A stretch of 64,000 nt of DNA, from positions 1-64,000 of the forward strand of contig JAWKKG010000005.1 in the NCBI GenBank assembly GCA_041393395.1. Reading direction: 5' to 3'. Every line of letters begins with the position of its first letter. Within the stretch, counting starts at the first letter, position 1. Origin of the DNA: JAGQIB01 sp041393395. GTDB taxonomy: Bacteria > ARS69. Shown here in pieces: positions 1 to 9,224 of this stretch. Made by a program: the position numbers and the translations under genes. The notes under the pieces were generated by a model that saw only the letters and a program-made list of their open reading frames with translations, was not told the DNA's origin and searched no databases.

Positions 1-107
1 CCCCAGGGTGGCGCAGGATGGCCCTGCGTTGATGCGAGAGGCGCAGCCCCCGCGCCCGCCCGCGCTTTCCTCGGCTCGGGTTCCATCAGCTGCCGGGAGG
101 TGTCGAG

Positions 108-3100
108 GTGAACCGAACCAGGCACGACCGATCGATCAGTCCTTCGCACCAGTCGTTCTCCCGCATGATCGCAGCAGCGGCCGCTCTCACGGTGCTCGTG
201 ATCTCGATCGCGCGGGCTTCGGACTATCGTTACGAGCCGTACCAGCAGCCCACGTCGACCGCGTCCGGTTGGGGAGGGACACTGGCGAAGCAGATTGCCT
301 TCGGGCGCGGCGGTGGCGTGGACCTGCATCTCATCGGACGCGAATGGGTCGACGGCGAGAACATGAACTTCGCGCGGGGCGTGCACTACACCTACGACAA
401 CGCGACCTGGTCGCGGTACGTGTTCACTCCCGATCCGGCTGATAGCTACCCGAGTGGTCTCCACAGCACGGACTTTCGCTTCGTGGTCGACGCGAACGAT
501 GACATCCACGTAGTCCACGAGGCAAAGAACTACATTCCCGCATCGACCTACATCGCCTACAAGACGTCCGCCGACACCTCGCTTTGGAATCCGGAGAATT
601 TCCCCTATCTCATCGCGAGGGGCGCTTCTCCACGAATCGCCCTTCACGAAGGGCCGAGCGAAACGACCCTGCACGTGGTGTGCAATGCCTTCGACAGCAC
701 CAACGTCTACCACGCGACGCACGCCGTGAGGTCTCTCCAAGACTCGGCTTCGGCGTGGTCCGTGACCTACATCACCCCCGTGTTCTTTCCTTCGGCGGCC
801 TACGGGTCGGTGCTCGTGGGCGACTCCGGCACGGTTCACATCTACGGCAGTGATGGAGGACCCTGCGCCGCCGAGGACGACAAGGTCTTCCGCATGTATC
901 ACGCGTCCGGGACGCCGCCGGACTCCGGCCTGTACTGGACGCTCGACACCGGTCCGACCGAGATCGATGAGTTCACCGAGGTGGACGGATGCCTGGCGAC
1001 GTTCTTCGCAGGCGAGGGGTCGGAGTCCCAGGATGACTCCGGCGCATCGGGCGACTTGTTCTGTCTCGTCTGGACCCGGCTCGAGGACCCGCCTCCCATG
1101 AGTACCGACCAGGAGCAGACGATCGCAGTCCGAGTTCTGGATACGAGCCAAGATCCCTACACTTGGTACCCTCCGCTCACCACCGAGGCATTCCGACTAT
1201 CCGTCGTCGGCGACTCCATCAACTCCGGTCAGCCGACCGTGGCGGTCGACGGCTCCACATTCCACGTGTTCTGGCAAGACATCGTGGACGGCCGCAGACG
1301 GCTCATGCACCGCTTCAACAGCACGCCGACCGATACCACAACCTGGAGCCCGACCATGGAGGTGTTCCCGGACGTTCCGGGAGACGCGAAGCGACCCACG
1401 GCAGTCGCGGCGTCGGGGACGGTGCACGCAGTCGCATCGGGCGACACCGAGGGCTGGTACCGCACGGGAAGCACGTTCTCGGGCTTCAGCTTCTCGGCCA
1501 ACACCACGACCACCGCGAGTGCCGGTGTGTATTTCCTCGAAGGAGACCTTCTGGTGCCGAGCACGTCCACGCTGGAACTCCCGGCCGGCACCACGCTGTC
1601 GTTCGCGCGCCCCGCGGACTATGTTCACGTGACCGGAATCGGATCGGACTCCCTGCGCAGCGAAATGATCCTCGAAGGCACGCTCCAGGCGGCGGGAGAA
1701 TCGACTGCTCCCGTGCTGCTGAGCAGTCCCGGGCTGACGGCGGGCTCCTGGGCCGGCGCCTCGTTCGATCTGAGCGGGTGCCCGACCGCGTACGGCTCGT
1801 TCGGCTCGCTCGCCCCGGTGTCGGAGCTCGCCGAGACCACGATCGAGTTTGCCGATCCGGGAATCGCGATCCGGGACTTCGCGGCCCCGCGGCTCACGAA
1901 CGTTTCCTTCCGGGACATCGCCGGGGGGCGCGACATCTATCTCGACAGCACGGACGTGTTCCTCGCCGAGGGCTACTACACCGGGGGCTGCAGCGGGATC
2001 CTCGTGATCGATCCGGTGACGTGGACGCTCACGCCCGGAACGGAAGTCGTGGCTGCGAACGCGTCGGCGAACGACGCCACGTGGGCCGGGACGTCCGGCA
2101 AGGTGGACCTGGGCGCGGACGCGCCGATCACCGCGATCGGGACGAGCTCCGACTCCGTGAAGTTCCGTCCCGAGACACCGGACAACACGACCGGCAACGG
2201 GTGGGGTGGCCTGCTGCTCGGAGCCACCGCCGCGCACAGCCGGTTCGACCACGTGTCGATCGGCTCCGCGGCGAATCCCGTGTTCATGTACTACCCGGAC
2301 TCCGTGCGGGTGGTGAACTCGAACATCCATCACTTCGCCGGGACTGGGCTCTGGGTGAAGCGGACGGGGACGGACGGCGTGGTGGTCCAGGACTCGAAGA
2401 TCGAGCGAGGGAGCGGACTGAGTTCGACGCTCGGTGACCTCGGCGTGTACCTGGACGAGGCCGACCACGTGACCCTCGCGCAGGTAACCGTGGATCTGCG
2501 CGGATTGGACAACCCCAGTGGTGGCGGGCTCGGGCTGCTGACGCAGTTCAGCAAGAACTTCTGTTTGGCTGCGCCGCTCTCGCCGAGGCTCCTGAGTGCA
2601 GAGGAGTGCCTGTTCCAGGGCCCCTCTGGGGAGGGGAGCTACGTCGGAATTGATGCCGTGTGGCTCTGCGGCGCGAACGGGTACCGCGATGTCGAGTTCC
2701 TCCGCAACGGCATCTACGATTGGGACCAGCTCGGCATGGACTTCTTCCAGTCGGCCGATGTCCAGGTGACCTGCAACCACATCGTCGGGAGTAAGCGGGG
2801 TATCGACATCTACCGAGATCCGGAGCCGACCGGCACGTCGCTTCGGTTCAAAGACAACAAAGTCGACGCATTGACTTCGAACGCGTCCTTCTTCGCATTC
2901 CGGACCACCGATTCCGACAAGGCCAAGCTCGGCCCGTCGAACTTCACGCGAGGAGACAATCGGCTCTACGTGAACGAGACGGACACAAGATTCATCTTCG
3001 AGAATGATCCGGACTCGACCGACATCCTGAACGCCACTTACAATTACTGGTTCAGGACCTCGAGCACTGACACGACGCTGATCACGGACCCGACCGAAAT

Positions 3101-3566
3101 CGAAGACCGAATCTACTCTGGGGACTCGGGATACGATGTCTCGGACTTTCGTACCACGCCATCCATGAACAACTGCGACGCCGATGTCCCGGCGGCGCTG
3201 ACTGCGCCGTCGACCTCTCGGCGGCTGCCGTCGGGATTGAGTGCCGACCGACCGGTGATTGGGGAACCAAAGGACTCGATCGCGTTCTCGTTGGGTTCGG
3301 CCTATCCGAATCCCAATCGCGGAGGCGTGCGGCTCGACATGGAGGTTCCTGCAACTCGCACCGGGCGATATGTCCTACAAGTCTACGACGTGACAGGACG
3401 ACGCGTCTTCGAGACCGCTCAGGAGATTCCAGAACCGGGTGCCTACCGTCTCGAGTGGGGTGGGGCCGCGCGGCGCGGAGCCCAGCTGCCTGCTGGTGTA
3501 TACTTCCTTAGGCTTACCGGGCCAGGTGATCTCCTGGAGACTCGCAAAGTCGTCCTCTTGAGGTAG
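108..3566 (+). CDS. Secreted beta-rich surface protein with C-terminal T9SS-type sorting domain
   Basis: 1,152-residue protein with no recognised enzymatic signature. The GTG start at 108 follows a strong GGGAGGT ribosome site. A hydrophobic export segment (MIAAAAALTVLVISIARA, about residues 23-40) ends near the likely cleavage site. Residues about 50-480 have a repetitive Trp/Asp-rich pattern like a BNR or propeller ectodomain; about 600-1000 look like a right-handed parallel beta-helix with short turn-rich repeats. From residue 1065 a FlgD-like Ig fold is clear (AYPNPN, YDVTGRRVF, PAGVYFLRL), known in FCB bacteria as a type A T9SS secretion and anchoring signal. The next gene starts 4 bases after the stop, so the two are probably co-transcribed. 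Surface location is inferred; the substrate is unknown. Confidence 0.85.
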   Translation: MNRTRHDRSISPSHQSFSRMIAAAAALTVLVISIARASDYRYEPYQQPTSTASGWGGTLAKQIAFGRGGGVDLHLIGREWVDGENMNFARGVHYTYDNATWSRYVFTPDPADSYPSGLHSTDFRFVVDANDDIHVVHEAKNYIPASTYIAYKTSADTSLWNPENFPYLIARGASPRIALHEGPSETTLHVVCNAFDSTNVYHATHAVRSLQDSASAWSVTYITPVFFPSAAYGSVLVGDSGTVHIYGSDGGPCAAEDDKVFRMYHASGTPPDSGLYWTLDTGPTEIDEFTEVDGCLATFFAGEGSESQDDSGASGDLFCLVWTRLEDPPPMSTDQEQTIAVRVLDTSQDPYTWYPPLTTEAFRLSVVGDSINSGQPTVAVDGSTFHVFWQDIVDGRRRLMHRFNSTPTDTTTWSPTMEVFPDVPGDAKRPTAVAASGTVHAVASGDTEGWYRTGSTFSGFSFSANTTTTASAGVYFLEGDLLVPSTSTLELPAGTTLSFARPADYVHVTGIGSDSLRSEMILEGTLQAAGESTAPVLLSSPGLTAGSWAGASFDLSGCPTAYGSFGSLAPVSELAETTIEFADPGIAIRDFAAPRLTNVSFRDIAGGRDIYLDSTDVFLAEGYYTGGCSGILVIDPVTWTLTPGTEVVAANASANDATWAGTSGKVDLGADAPITAIGTSSDSVKFRPETPDNTTGNGWGGLLLGATAAHSRFDHVSIGSAANPVFMYYPDSVRVVNSNIHHFAGTGLWVKRTGTDGVVVQDSKIERGSGLSSTLGDLGVYLDEADHVTLAQVTVDLRGLDNPSGGGLGLLTQFSKNFCLAAPLSPRLLSAEECLFQGPSGEGSYVGIDAVWLCGANGYRDVEFLRNGIYDWDQLGMDFFQSADVQVTCNHIVGSKRGIDIYRDPEPTGTSLRFKDNKVDALTSNASFFAFRTTDSDKAKLGPSNFTRGDNRLYVNETDTRFIFENDPDSTDILNATYNYWFRTSSTDTTLITDPTEIEDRIYSGDSGYDVSDFRTTPSMNNCDADVPAALTAPSTSRRLPSGLSADRPVIGEPKDSIAFSLGSAYPNPNRGGVRLDMEVPATRTGRYVLQVYDVTGRRVFETAQEIPEPGAYRLEWGGAARRGAQLPAGVYFLRLTGPGDLLETRKVVLLR

Positions 3567-3570
3567 TCCA

Positions 3571-4911
3571 ATGTCGTGCAAGAAGCCGAGGATCGACCGC
3601 GCTCTGCGCTTCGCGGCGACGATGGCCCTGCTTCCAGCGACTGTGCCGGCAGCCACACTAAGGGTTCCTGTCGACTACCCCACGATTCAGAAGGGGCTCG
3701 ATGTCGCAGCATTCGGCGACACAGTCCTGGTCGCCCCGGGGATCTACACCGACTCCGAGGTGCGATTCGAGGGGGGCTTCCCCGTGATCTCCTGCGCGTA
3801 CATGACCGATGGCGTCGTCCTCCGATCCGAGGATGGGTCGGCTCATACGACCATCGACATGCTTGGTGCGTCGGGCGGGGGACCGGCCGCCGTGGTCCGC
3901 GCTCGGGAACTGTCCTCACCTGGGACTTCGGTGGAGGGCTTCACCATCACCGGGGCTCCGGCTGGGTATCGGGGCGCCTATGTCGCCCAGGTGAGTCACG
4001 TCACCTTCCGCGATTGTGTCTTCCGGGACCTGGATGCCGGAGCGAGCTCTGGCGCGGGCTTGGCCGCGAACGGCGATGTGGACGTGGTCGACTGCGAGTT
4101 CGTGAACTGTCGCGCCGACCATGGCGGCGGCCTGTACCACTCGAACGGTCACCTGAACCTGATTCGGTCGAGATTCTCACAATGCGGCTCCCGGGGGGCG
4201 CTTCTGGATGGAGTGCTCGGGGGCCCGGGAGAATCCGCCGTCGTCGAGGAATGCGAGTTCGTCGACAACTGGAGCGACGCAGGAGGCGGAGGGATGGTGG
4301 TCTACGCGTACAACCTTGGCGCGACGATCCGGAACTGCCGCTTCGAGGGAAACACCTCCTACGAGTACGGTGGCGGGGGCCTCTCGGTAAAGGGGTCGGG
4401 AGCCAAACTCGTCGAGAACTGTCTCTTCATCGCGAATGCGACCACGGGGGTGGGCCAGGGGGGAGGACTCTCGGCCCTCGGATCGGGTAGTTGCATCGTG
4501 CGGGGGAACACCTTCTACGCCAACTCGAACACCTACGTGCTGGGTGGCGCCTCCCTCTACGGCGCGGGCCTGACTCTGCAGCTCGACAACAACCTGGTGA
4601 CCGGTTCGGTTGGCGAGTCGGCGATCTTCGTCTGGACCGACGTTTCCCTCACCACCTCCTGCAACGTCTACTGGGACAACCCCACCGGCGTCGGCATCCC
4701 GCTCTCCCCCACGGACCGCGAGATCGATCCGCTCTATTGCGATCCGGAGTCCGGAGACTTCACCGTCCAGGAGAACTCCCCCTGCGTCGAGCCGGGCGCC
4801 CTCGGCTGCGGCCAGATCGGCGCCTTCCCCGCCGGCTGCGGGATCGTGTCCGTGGAGTCGTCGCCCTGGAGTCAGATCAAGGACCTCTATCGGCGAGGAG
4901 AGACCCCATGA
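3571..4911 (+). CDS. Secreted right-handed beta-helix protein with short WxxIKxLYR tail
   Basis: 446 residues with a signal peptide (about residues 1-28, ending VPAA). It opens with LRVPVDYPTIQKGLDVA and GDTVLVAPGIY, the typical first rung of pectate-lyase-like parallel beta-helices, followed by repeated CxF...N...GGG rungs (CEFVDN, CRFEGN, CLFIANAT, GNTFYANSN). No lyase catalytic set is evident, so a structural, adhesive or carbohydrate-binding role is more likely than catalysis. It lacks the FlgD-type domain of its neighbour and ends in SVESSPWSQIKDLYRRG, a tail I recall from beta-helix proteins of candidate FCB phyla (recollection, not a search). The stop overlaps the next start (ATGA). 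Confidence 0.85.
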   Translation: MSCKKPRIDRALRFAATMALLPATVPAATLRVPVDYPTIQKGLDVAAFGDTVLVAPGIYTDSEVRFEGGFPVISCAYMTDGVVLRSEDGSAHTTIDMLGASGGGPAAVVRARELSSPGTSVEGFTITGAPAGYRGAYVAQVSHVTFRDCVFRDLDAGASSGAGLAANGDVDVVDCEFVNCRADHGGGLYHSNGHLNLIRSRFSQCGSRGALLDGVLGGPGESAVVEECEFVDNWSDAGGGGMVVYAYNLGATIRNCRFEGNTSYEYGGGGLSVKGSGAKLVENCLFIANATTGVGQGGGLSALGSGSCIVRGNTFYANSNTYVLGGASLYGAGLTLQLDNNLVTGSVGESAIFVWTDVSLTTSCNVYWDNPTGVGIPLSPTDREIDPLYCDPESGDFTVQENSPCVEPGALGCGQIGAFPAGCGIVSVESSPWSQIKDLYRRGETP

Positions 4912-5474
4912 ACCGGAACCTGCTGGTCATCGCTGCCTTCGGAACCCTGCTCCCAGCCGTCGCCTCCGCCGCGAGCTTCACTTCGCCCGTCCGCGACGTG
5001 GCCTCGATCTCCGAGCCCGAGAGCGGAGCCACCCGTCTTCTGTTCACCGCCGATCTCGCGGTGCCGGAGGAGCACGTCGCGCTGCGCCGCGCGTTGCTCC
5101 GGGTGCCGGTGGGCTCGCGCGAGTCGACCGAGCGGATGGTGCTGCGAGTGCATCCCGTGACGACGGCGTGGAGCCGCGGCGCCGTGGACTGGTCGAGCGG
5201 GTGGACTCGCGCCGGCGGCGATTTCGAGGACCTCGTGTACGGCTGGGCGGAGGTGTCCGCCGGGCAGTCGGAGGTCGTGTTCGACGTGTCGATCCCCGTG
5301 AAGGAGATCCTGGAGTACGGCGCGGCGAACCGGGGATTCCTGGTCACGGTGGAGCCGGCTGCCGGCCTCGGGCTCCGGGCGGCGGATGCCGAGGCGATCG
5401 GGCTGAGCAACGCCTCCCTGGACGTCAGCTATCGCCAGATCCCGCGCCCCCCGAGGGGCCACCGCGGCGGGTGA
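4908..5474 (+). CDS. Secreted DNRLRE/CBM96-like domain protein
   Basis: 188 residues starting at the ATG that overlaps the upstream stop (ATGA), preceded by GAGGAGAG. The N-terminus MNRNLLVIAAFGTLLPAVAS is a signal peptide. The mature part resembles one DNRLRE-type beta-sandwich: VTTAWSRGAVDWSSGW followed by AGGDF, then a VVFDVSIPVKEIL strand, the pattern of extracellular carbohydrate-binding or stalk modules. Translational coupling to the beta-helix protein suggests the two are made together and may share a surface structure. The family assignment is by pattern only. Confidence 0.7.
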   Translation: MNRNLLVIAAFGTLLPAVASAASFTSPVRDVASISEPESGATRLLFTADLAVPEEHVALRRALLRVPVGSRESTERMVLRVHPVTTAWSRGAVDWSSGWTRAGGDFEDLVYGWAEVSAGQSEVVFDVSIPVKEILEYGAANRGFLVTVEPAAGLGLRAADAEAIGLSNASLDVSYRQIPRPPRGHRGG

Positions 5475-5496
5475 AGCGCCCAGCGGCGGCGTCCCC

Positions 5497-7428
5497 CTAC
5501 CGACGTCGCCGCAACACCGCCACGAAACCGAGAAGCAACGCCGCTCCCACCGCCGCCACGGCAATCCTCAACTCGGGCCATCGCGTCATCACTCGCCGAA
5601 CGTCACCGGCCCAGTCGCGCTGCCCCGGCGTCGCCGACGCGAGGGCCGACCACGCCGTCTCGACGCCGTCGTCGCCCAGAGCGCGGACCCGGTACTCGTA
5701 CGTCGTGCCCGACTCGAGGTCGGGATCGGCGAGGTAGTACGTCGGGGTCACGCCCGCGTCGGTCCAGCCGGCCGCGACCGCGCGACGTTGCCACTCGTAC
5801 CGCGCATGGCGCGTGTTGCCCTTCGCCCACAGGAAGGCCTGGTGCGCGCGCGTGCGTACGGTGCGGACGTGCGGCGCCTCGAGCGGGGGCCGCGCCTCCG
5901 CCGTTCGCCGCGAAGGAACCGGCACCGCCCGCGCGTCCCCCCAGCAGATCGCGAGACCGTCACGGAAGACCGGCAGCGAGAACACCCACTCGTCGGCCCC
6001 GCGCCGCATCGGCGGCGGGAGCTCGCGCGACGCCACACGCACGAGCGCGTCCGGGTCGTCGTCGTCCGGACCGGCTACCGAGAGATCGAAGGCGCGCAGG
6101 ACCCGCGACGTCGCCAACTCGTCCGTCCACTCCGCCGGCCCCCGCACGACGAGCTCGCCCGCCGCGACGTCTTCCCCCGCCGTGCCGGGCATCGTCTCCA
6201 CGAGCGCCAGGAGACAGCCGGTGCCCGCGATCGCGTACGCGTACTCCGTGGGCGCCGACACGACCTCGAGCCGCCGCGGCGCGACGAGCCCCGCGAGCTC
6301 CGGCGCAAACCGCAGTGTGGGGAGCACGCCGGCGCAGTCGGTCTGGGTCCGGTACGCGAGTCGGCCGTAGTCCGCGTAGCCCGCGTTCATCGACACCCCG
6401 GCGCACGCCATGCGCCAGAACATCCGCGAACTCCGCGAGCGCAATGCGGAATCCGGCTGGATCGAGAGATCGTCCTCGATCGCGAAGTACCGTCGACGTC
6501 CCGTATCCGGGTTCCAGTCGATGTTGCGGATGCCGAACGTCGGACGAAGATGGCGCGCGCGCGCCTCGACGTGCTGGTCGTAGCGCCCGAGATCGAGGAA
6601 CGCCACATCGAGGCGCGGGTTCGAGAGCGCCCATCCCGTCTCCGCCCGGTCCTGCCCCTCGTCGTTGAGGCCGACGATCGCTTCGAGACCCGTCTCCCGC
6701 TCCCACGACTCGATCTCGTCGAGCATCGCCTCCACCCACTCGCTGTTGACGCCCGTGCCGTTGCCGATCTCGTTCATCACGTCGTAGAAGACGTTCCCGA
6801 GATCGCCGGTGGCGTCGAGGACGTGGCGGATCCACGCGCGCTGGTGTTCGATCAGGCGTGGATTCCGTCCCGGATCCACCACGAACTCGCCGGGCCCCGC
6901 GTGTTCGGCGATCTCCGGGTTCACGTTGTGGTCGGGATGGTAGTAGCAGCGCGGCCACTCCTTCTTCCACGCGACGGCCTGCCACAGCTGGAGATGCACG
7001 ATGACGTCGTGCGTCTGCAGCGTGATGCAGGCGTCCCGAAGCCGCTCGAAGTAGCGCGGATCGAAGCGCGTGAGATCGAACCGCGTGGAGTCGGACGCCG
7101 CACGCTCGAAGGCATCGAGCCCGCGCGGCGACTGGATGGAGCTCGGCGGATACGAACGCACGATCGTGATGCCGCGCGCCTCGGCCCACTCCGCGAAGTC
7201 GAGCACATCGAGGTCGGGATCCGGCGCGCCCTCGGGCGGAAGGCACGTGAGGAGGTTCTGCGGGGAGAGTCCGTACGCGAACACGGGCTCGCTTCCCCAC
7301 GAGACCCACGCGTGCTCCGTGCCCCGCTCCTCGACCGCCAGCCGGCGCAGCGGGCGAGCGTCCGTCTCGATCGGCGTGCCGACCAGGATCGCGAGTGCGC
7401 CGAGCGCGAGCAGTGAACGGGAGATCAT
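5497..7428 (-). CDS. Membrane-tailed glycoside-hydrolase-like TIM-barrel protein with Fn3 domain
   Basis: 643 residues. A signal peptide (residues 1-24) precedes a (beta/alpha)8-like domain of roughly residues 45-400, with the clan-A-style sequence NVFYDVMNEIGNG (Asn219-Glu220 as the expected acid/base pair) and FLDLGRYDQH, plausibly near the nucleophile strand. Residues about 525-605 look like a fibronectin-III fold (YEWQRRAV...TTYEYRVRALG). The C-terminus is a single hydrophobic helix followed by RRRR, a tail anchor or sorting-type tail. It is the last gene of a six-gene overlapping operon with glycosyltransferase, epimerase, ACP and acyltransferase genes, so it probably trims or transfers the glycan made there. 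The substrate cannot be told. Confidence 0.7.
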   Translation of the reverse strand: MISRSLLALGALAILVGTPIETDARPLRRLAVEERGTEHAWVSWGSEPVFAYGLSPQNLLTCLPPEGAPDPDLDVLDFAEWAEARGITIVRSYPPSSIQSPRGLDAFERAASDSTRFDLTRFDPRYFERLRDACITLQTHDVIVHLQLWQAVAWKKEWPRCYYHPDHNVNPEIAEHAGPGEFVVDPGRNPRLIEHQRAWIRHVLDATGDLGNVFYDVMNEIGNGTGVNSEWVEAMLDEIESWERETGLEAIVGLNDEGQDRAETGWALSNPRLDVAFLDLGRYDQHVEARARHLRPTFGIRNIDWNPDTGRRRYFAIEDDLSIQPDSALRSRSSRMFWRMACAGVSMNAGYADYGRLAYRTQTDCAGVLPTLRFAPELAGLVAPRRLEVVSAPTEYAYAIAGTGCLLALVETMPGTAGEDVAAGELVVRGPAEWTDELATSRVLRAFDLSVAGPDDDDPDALVRVASRELPPPMRRGADEWVFSLPVFRDGLAICWGDARAVPVPSRRTAEARPPLEAPHVRTVRTRAHQAFLWAKGNTRHARYEWQRRAVAAGWTDAGVTPTYYLADPDLESGTTYEYRVRALGDDGVETAWSALASATPGQRDWAGDVRRVMTRWPELRIAVAAVGAALLLGFVAVLRRRR

Positions 7429-7946
7429 CGTCGCCGGAAGACGACCTGGGCCGGACTACCCTGCACGATCGCGCACGCCGGCACGTCGTGGGTCACGACC
7501 GACCCCGCGGTGATGATCGCGTCCGGACCGATCGTGGCGCCGTCGAGGATCGTGACCCCGGCGCCGATCCAGGCGCGATCCCCGATGGTCACGCCGTGGC
7601 TCGTGGTTCCCTGTTCGAACATCGGGACGCCCAGCCGCTCGTAGCGGTAGTTCGTGGTGACGATGCCGCAGAGCGGTCCGACGAGCACGTCGTCGCCGAT
7701 CGTGAGCCCGCCCGCACCGACCTCGATGAAGCAGTTCGACGCGATCTGCACGCGCCGTCCCGTGACGAACGGACCGCTGATCTTGATCTTGGTGAACGAG
7801 CTGATCACGGTGCCGCGTCCGAAACGGGCGTGGCCCGAGACCTCGACTTCGGCGCGCGGGCTGACCATCGCCCGGAAGCGCACGAAGTAGATCCACTGAA
7901 CGAGAAACCCCGGCAGGAACCGGCGGGCGACCTGGGCGAGCTTCAC
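7425..7946 (-). CDS. Hexapeptide-repeat (left-handed beta-helix) acyltransferase
   Basis: 173 residues from a GTG start with GGAGG five bases upstream. From about residue 60 the protein shows [LIV]-G-x4 repeats (LTIGDDVLVG, VTIGDRAWIGAGVTI, ATIGPDAIITAGSVV), the left-handed beta-helix of the WcaF/CatB-like O-acetyltransferases, and ends in the usual GSPAQVV cap. A SHG segment before the last coils probably supplies the catalytic His. It overlaps the next gene by ATGA and follows an acyl carrier protein gene by 22 bases. It may use acetyl-CoA like most relatives, or acyl-ACP given its neighbour (inference). Confidence 0.85.
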   Translation of the reverse strand: MKLAQVARRFLPGFLVQWIYFVRFRAMVSPRAEVEVSGHARFGRGTVISSFTKIKISGPFVTGRRVQIASNCFIEVGAGGLTIGDDVLVGPLCGIVTTNYRYERLGVPMFEQGTTSHGVTIGDRAWIGAGVTILDGATIGPDAIITAGSVVTHDVPACAIVQGSPAQVVFRRR

Positions 7947-7968
7947 ACGAACCTCCGCGCCCGGCTCC

Positions 7969-8205
7969 TCACCGAGCGTCGTGCTGATCGCGTTCCAGGC
8001 GCTCTCGAATGCGCGGGAGCGACGTGAGGGCGAGCGCCTCGTCCATCGTGAGCTCCACGCCGAACGCGGACTCCAGCTCCGTGATCAGACGCAGATGATT
8101 GAGCGACGTCCACTCGGGGACGTCGGACTGCGATGCCTCCGGCGAGAGCTTCACCGCCGCGACGCCGAGCACGTCGGCCACGATCGTTCGAATGCGGTCG
8201 CTCAT
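7969..8205 (-). CDS. Free-standing acyl carrier protein in a glycan operon
   Basis: 78 residues, start at the ATG overlapping the epimerase stop (ATGA). The phosphopantetheine-accepting serine is Ser34 in PEWTSLNHLRLITELE, which fits the W-[DT]-SLNHL signature of ACPs found in polysaccharide and FkbH-type clusters rather than the DSLD of fatty-acid AcpP. Helix 4 (SLPRIRERL) completes the fold. Role: carries an acyl, aminoacyl or glyceryl group for transfer to a sugar. No adenylating enzyme or FkbH-like protein is in the window, so the loading partner is unknown. Confidence 0.88.
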   Translation of the reverse strand: MSDRIRTIVADVLGVAAVKLSPEASQSDVPEWTSLNHLRLITELESAFGVELTMDEALALTSLPRIRERLERDQHDAR

Positions 8206-9224
8206 GCTTTCCCCGGGCGCGGCAACAGTCCCTCCTGCCAGTACCACTCCGCGGTCCGCCGCAATCCTTCGGCCAGCTCGACCTTGGGATCGTAGCCGAG
8301 TTCGCGAATCGCACGTGAGACGTCGAACTGACGCGTCTTACGATACCAGTCGGCGCGGCGTGGAAACAACGGCGGCGCGATGCCGAGCGGCTTGCAAACG
8401 GCCTCGCAGACCACGGACGGTGCGTAGATCGTCCAGAACGGGAAGTGCGGGATGTTCACGGAGACCCCGAGCGAGCGCGCCGTGGCGCGGACCAGCTCCT
8501 CGATGGACACCGCGTCGCGGTCCCCGATCAGGTACTCGCGACCGACCGCGGCGTCCTTCTCGGCCGCCAGTTCGAACGCCTGCACGAGGTTGTCGATGTA
8601 GACGGGGTGGTACCAGGTCTTGCCGTCGCCGAACATCGGGAACGTTCCGGTGAGCACGCGCTTGTAGATCATGAAGAAGCGTTCCGGGTCCCCCGGTCCG
8701 TAGATCGCGGTCGGACGGAGCACGACCGTGCGGAGCCCCTTCTCGCGGAACGGCGCGAGCGCCTTCTCCCCTTCCCACTTCGTGTACTCGTAGTAATCCT
8801 GCGGATTGATCGGCGCGTCTTCGTCCGCCGGCGGATCGTGCACGTGCCCGTGCACGCCCTCCGTGCTGCAGTAGATGAACCGGTCCACGCCCGCCGCGAG
8901 CGACGCCTCGGCGAGGTTCGCCACGCCGTTCACGTTCACGTCCCAGTACACGGACTTGGACGCGTTGATCACGCGGAACGCCGCCGCGAGGTGGAACACG
9001 AGGTCGCAACCCGCGACCGCCGCGCGGCAGGTGTCCTTGTCCGTCACGGAGCCGATCAGGATCTCGGCGCCGAGGGACTTGAGCTCGTCGTGGAAGCGAC
9101 CGGGCTGGTTGTCGAGTGCGCGCACACGCCAGCCCCGTTCGAGCAGACGTCGAACGAGGGCGCTGCCGGTGAAGCCCGTCCCGCCCGTGACGAGGGCGGA
9201 GCGCCGATCGGACTCCGCGGTCAT
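8202..9224 (-). CDS. NAD(P)-dependent nucleotide-sugar epimerase/dehydratase (extended SDR)
   Basis: 340 residues with the extended short-chain dehydrogenase layout: TGGTGFTG dinucleotide loop at residues 13-20, a CSTEGVHG strand, and the catalytic Tyr145-x3-Lys149 in YYEYTKWEGEK. YGPGDPERFF and the YIDNLVQAF segment are typical of UDP- or dTDP-sugar and sterol/flavanone-like epimerases, so substrate is not certain. ATG start overlaps the upstream glycosyltransferase stop (ATGA). The context predicts production of an activated sugar for the glycosyltransferase. Confidence 0.85.
   Translation of the reverse strand: MTAESDRRSALVTGGTGFTGSALVRRLLERGWRVRALDNQPGRFHDELKSLGAEILIGSVTDKDTCRAAVAGCDLVFHLAAAFRVINASKSVYWDVNVNGVANLAEASLAAGVDRFIYCSTEGVHGHVHDPPADEDAPINPQDYYEYTKWEGEKALAPFREKGLRTVVLRPTAIYGPGDPERFFMIYKRVLTGTFPMFGDGKTWYHPVYIDNLVQAFELAAEKDAAVGREYLIGDRDAVSIEELVRATARSLGVSVNIPHFPFWTIYAPSVVCEAVCKPLGIAPPLFPRRADWYRKTRQFDVSRAIRELGYDPKVELAEGLRRTAEWYWQEGLLPRPGKA

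Noticed and set aside
8..442. Open frame of 144 codons overlapping the start of the first gene
   Set aside because: Low-complexity Arg/Ala translation in another frame of the 108-3566 gene. The first 107 bases show only the ribosome site of that gene.
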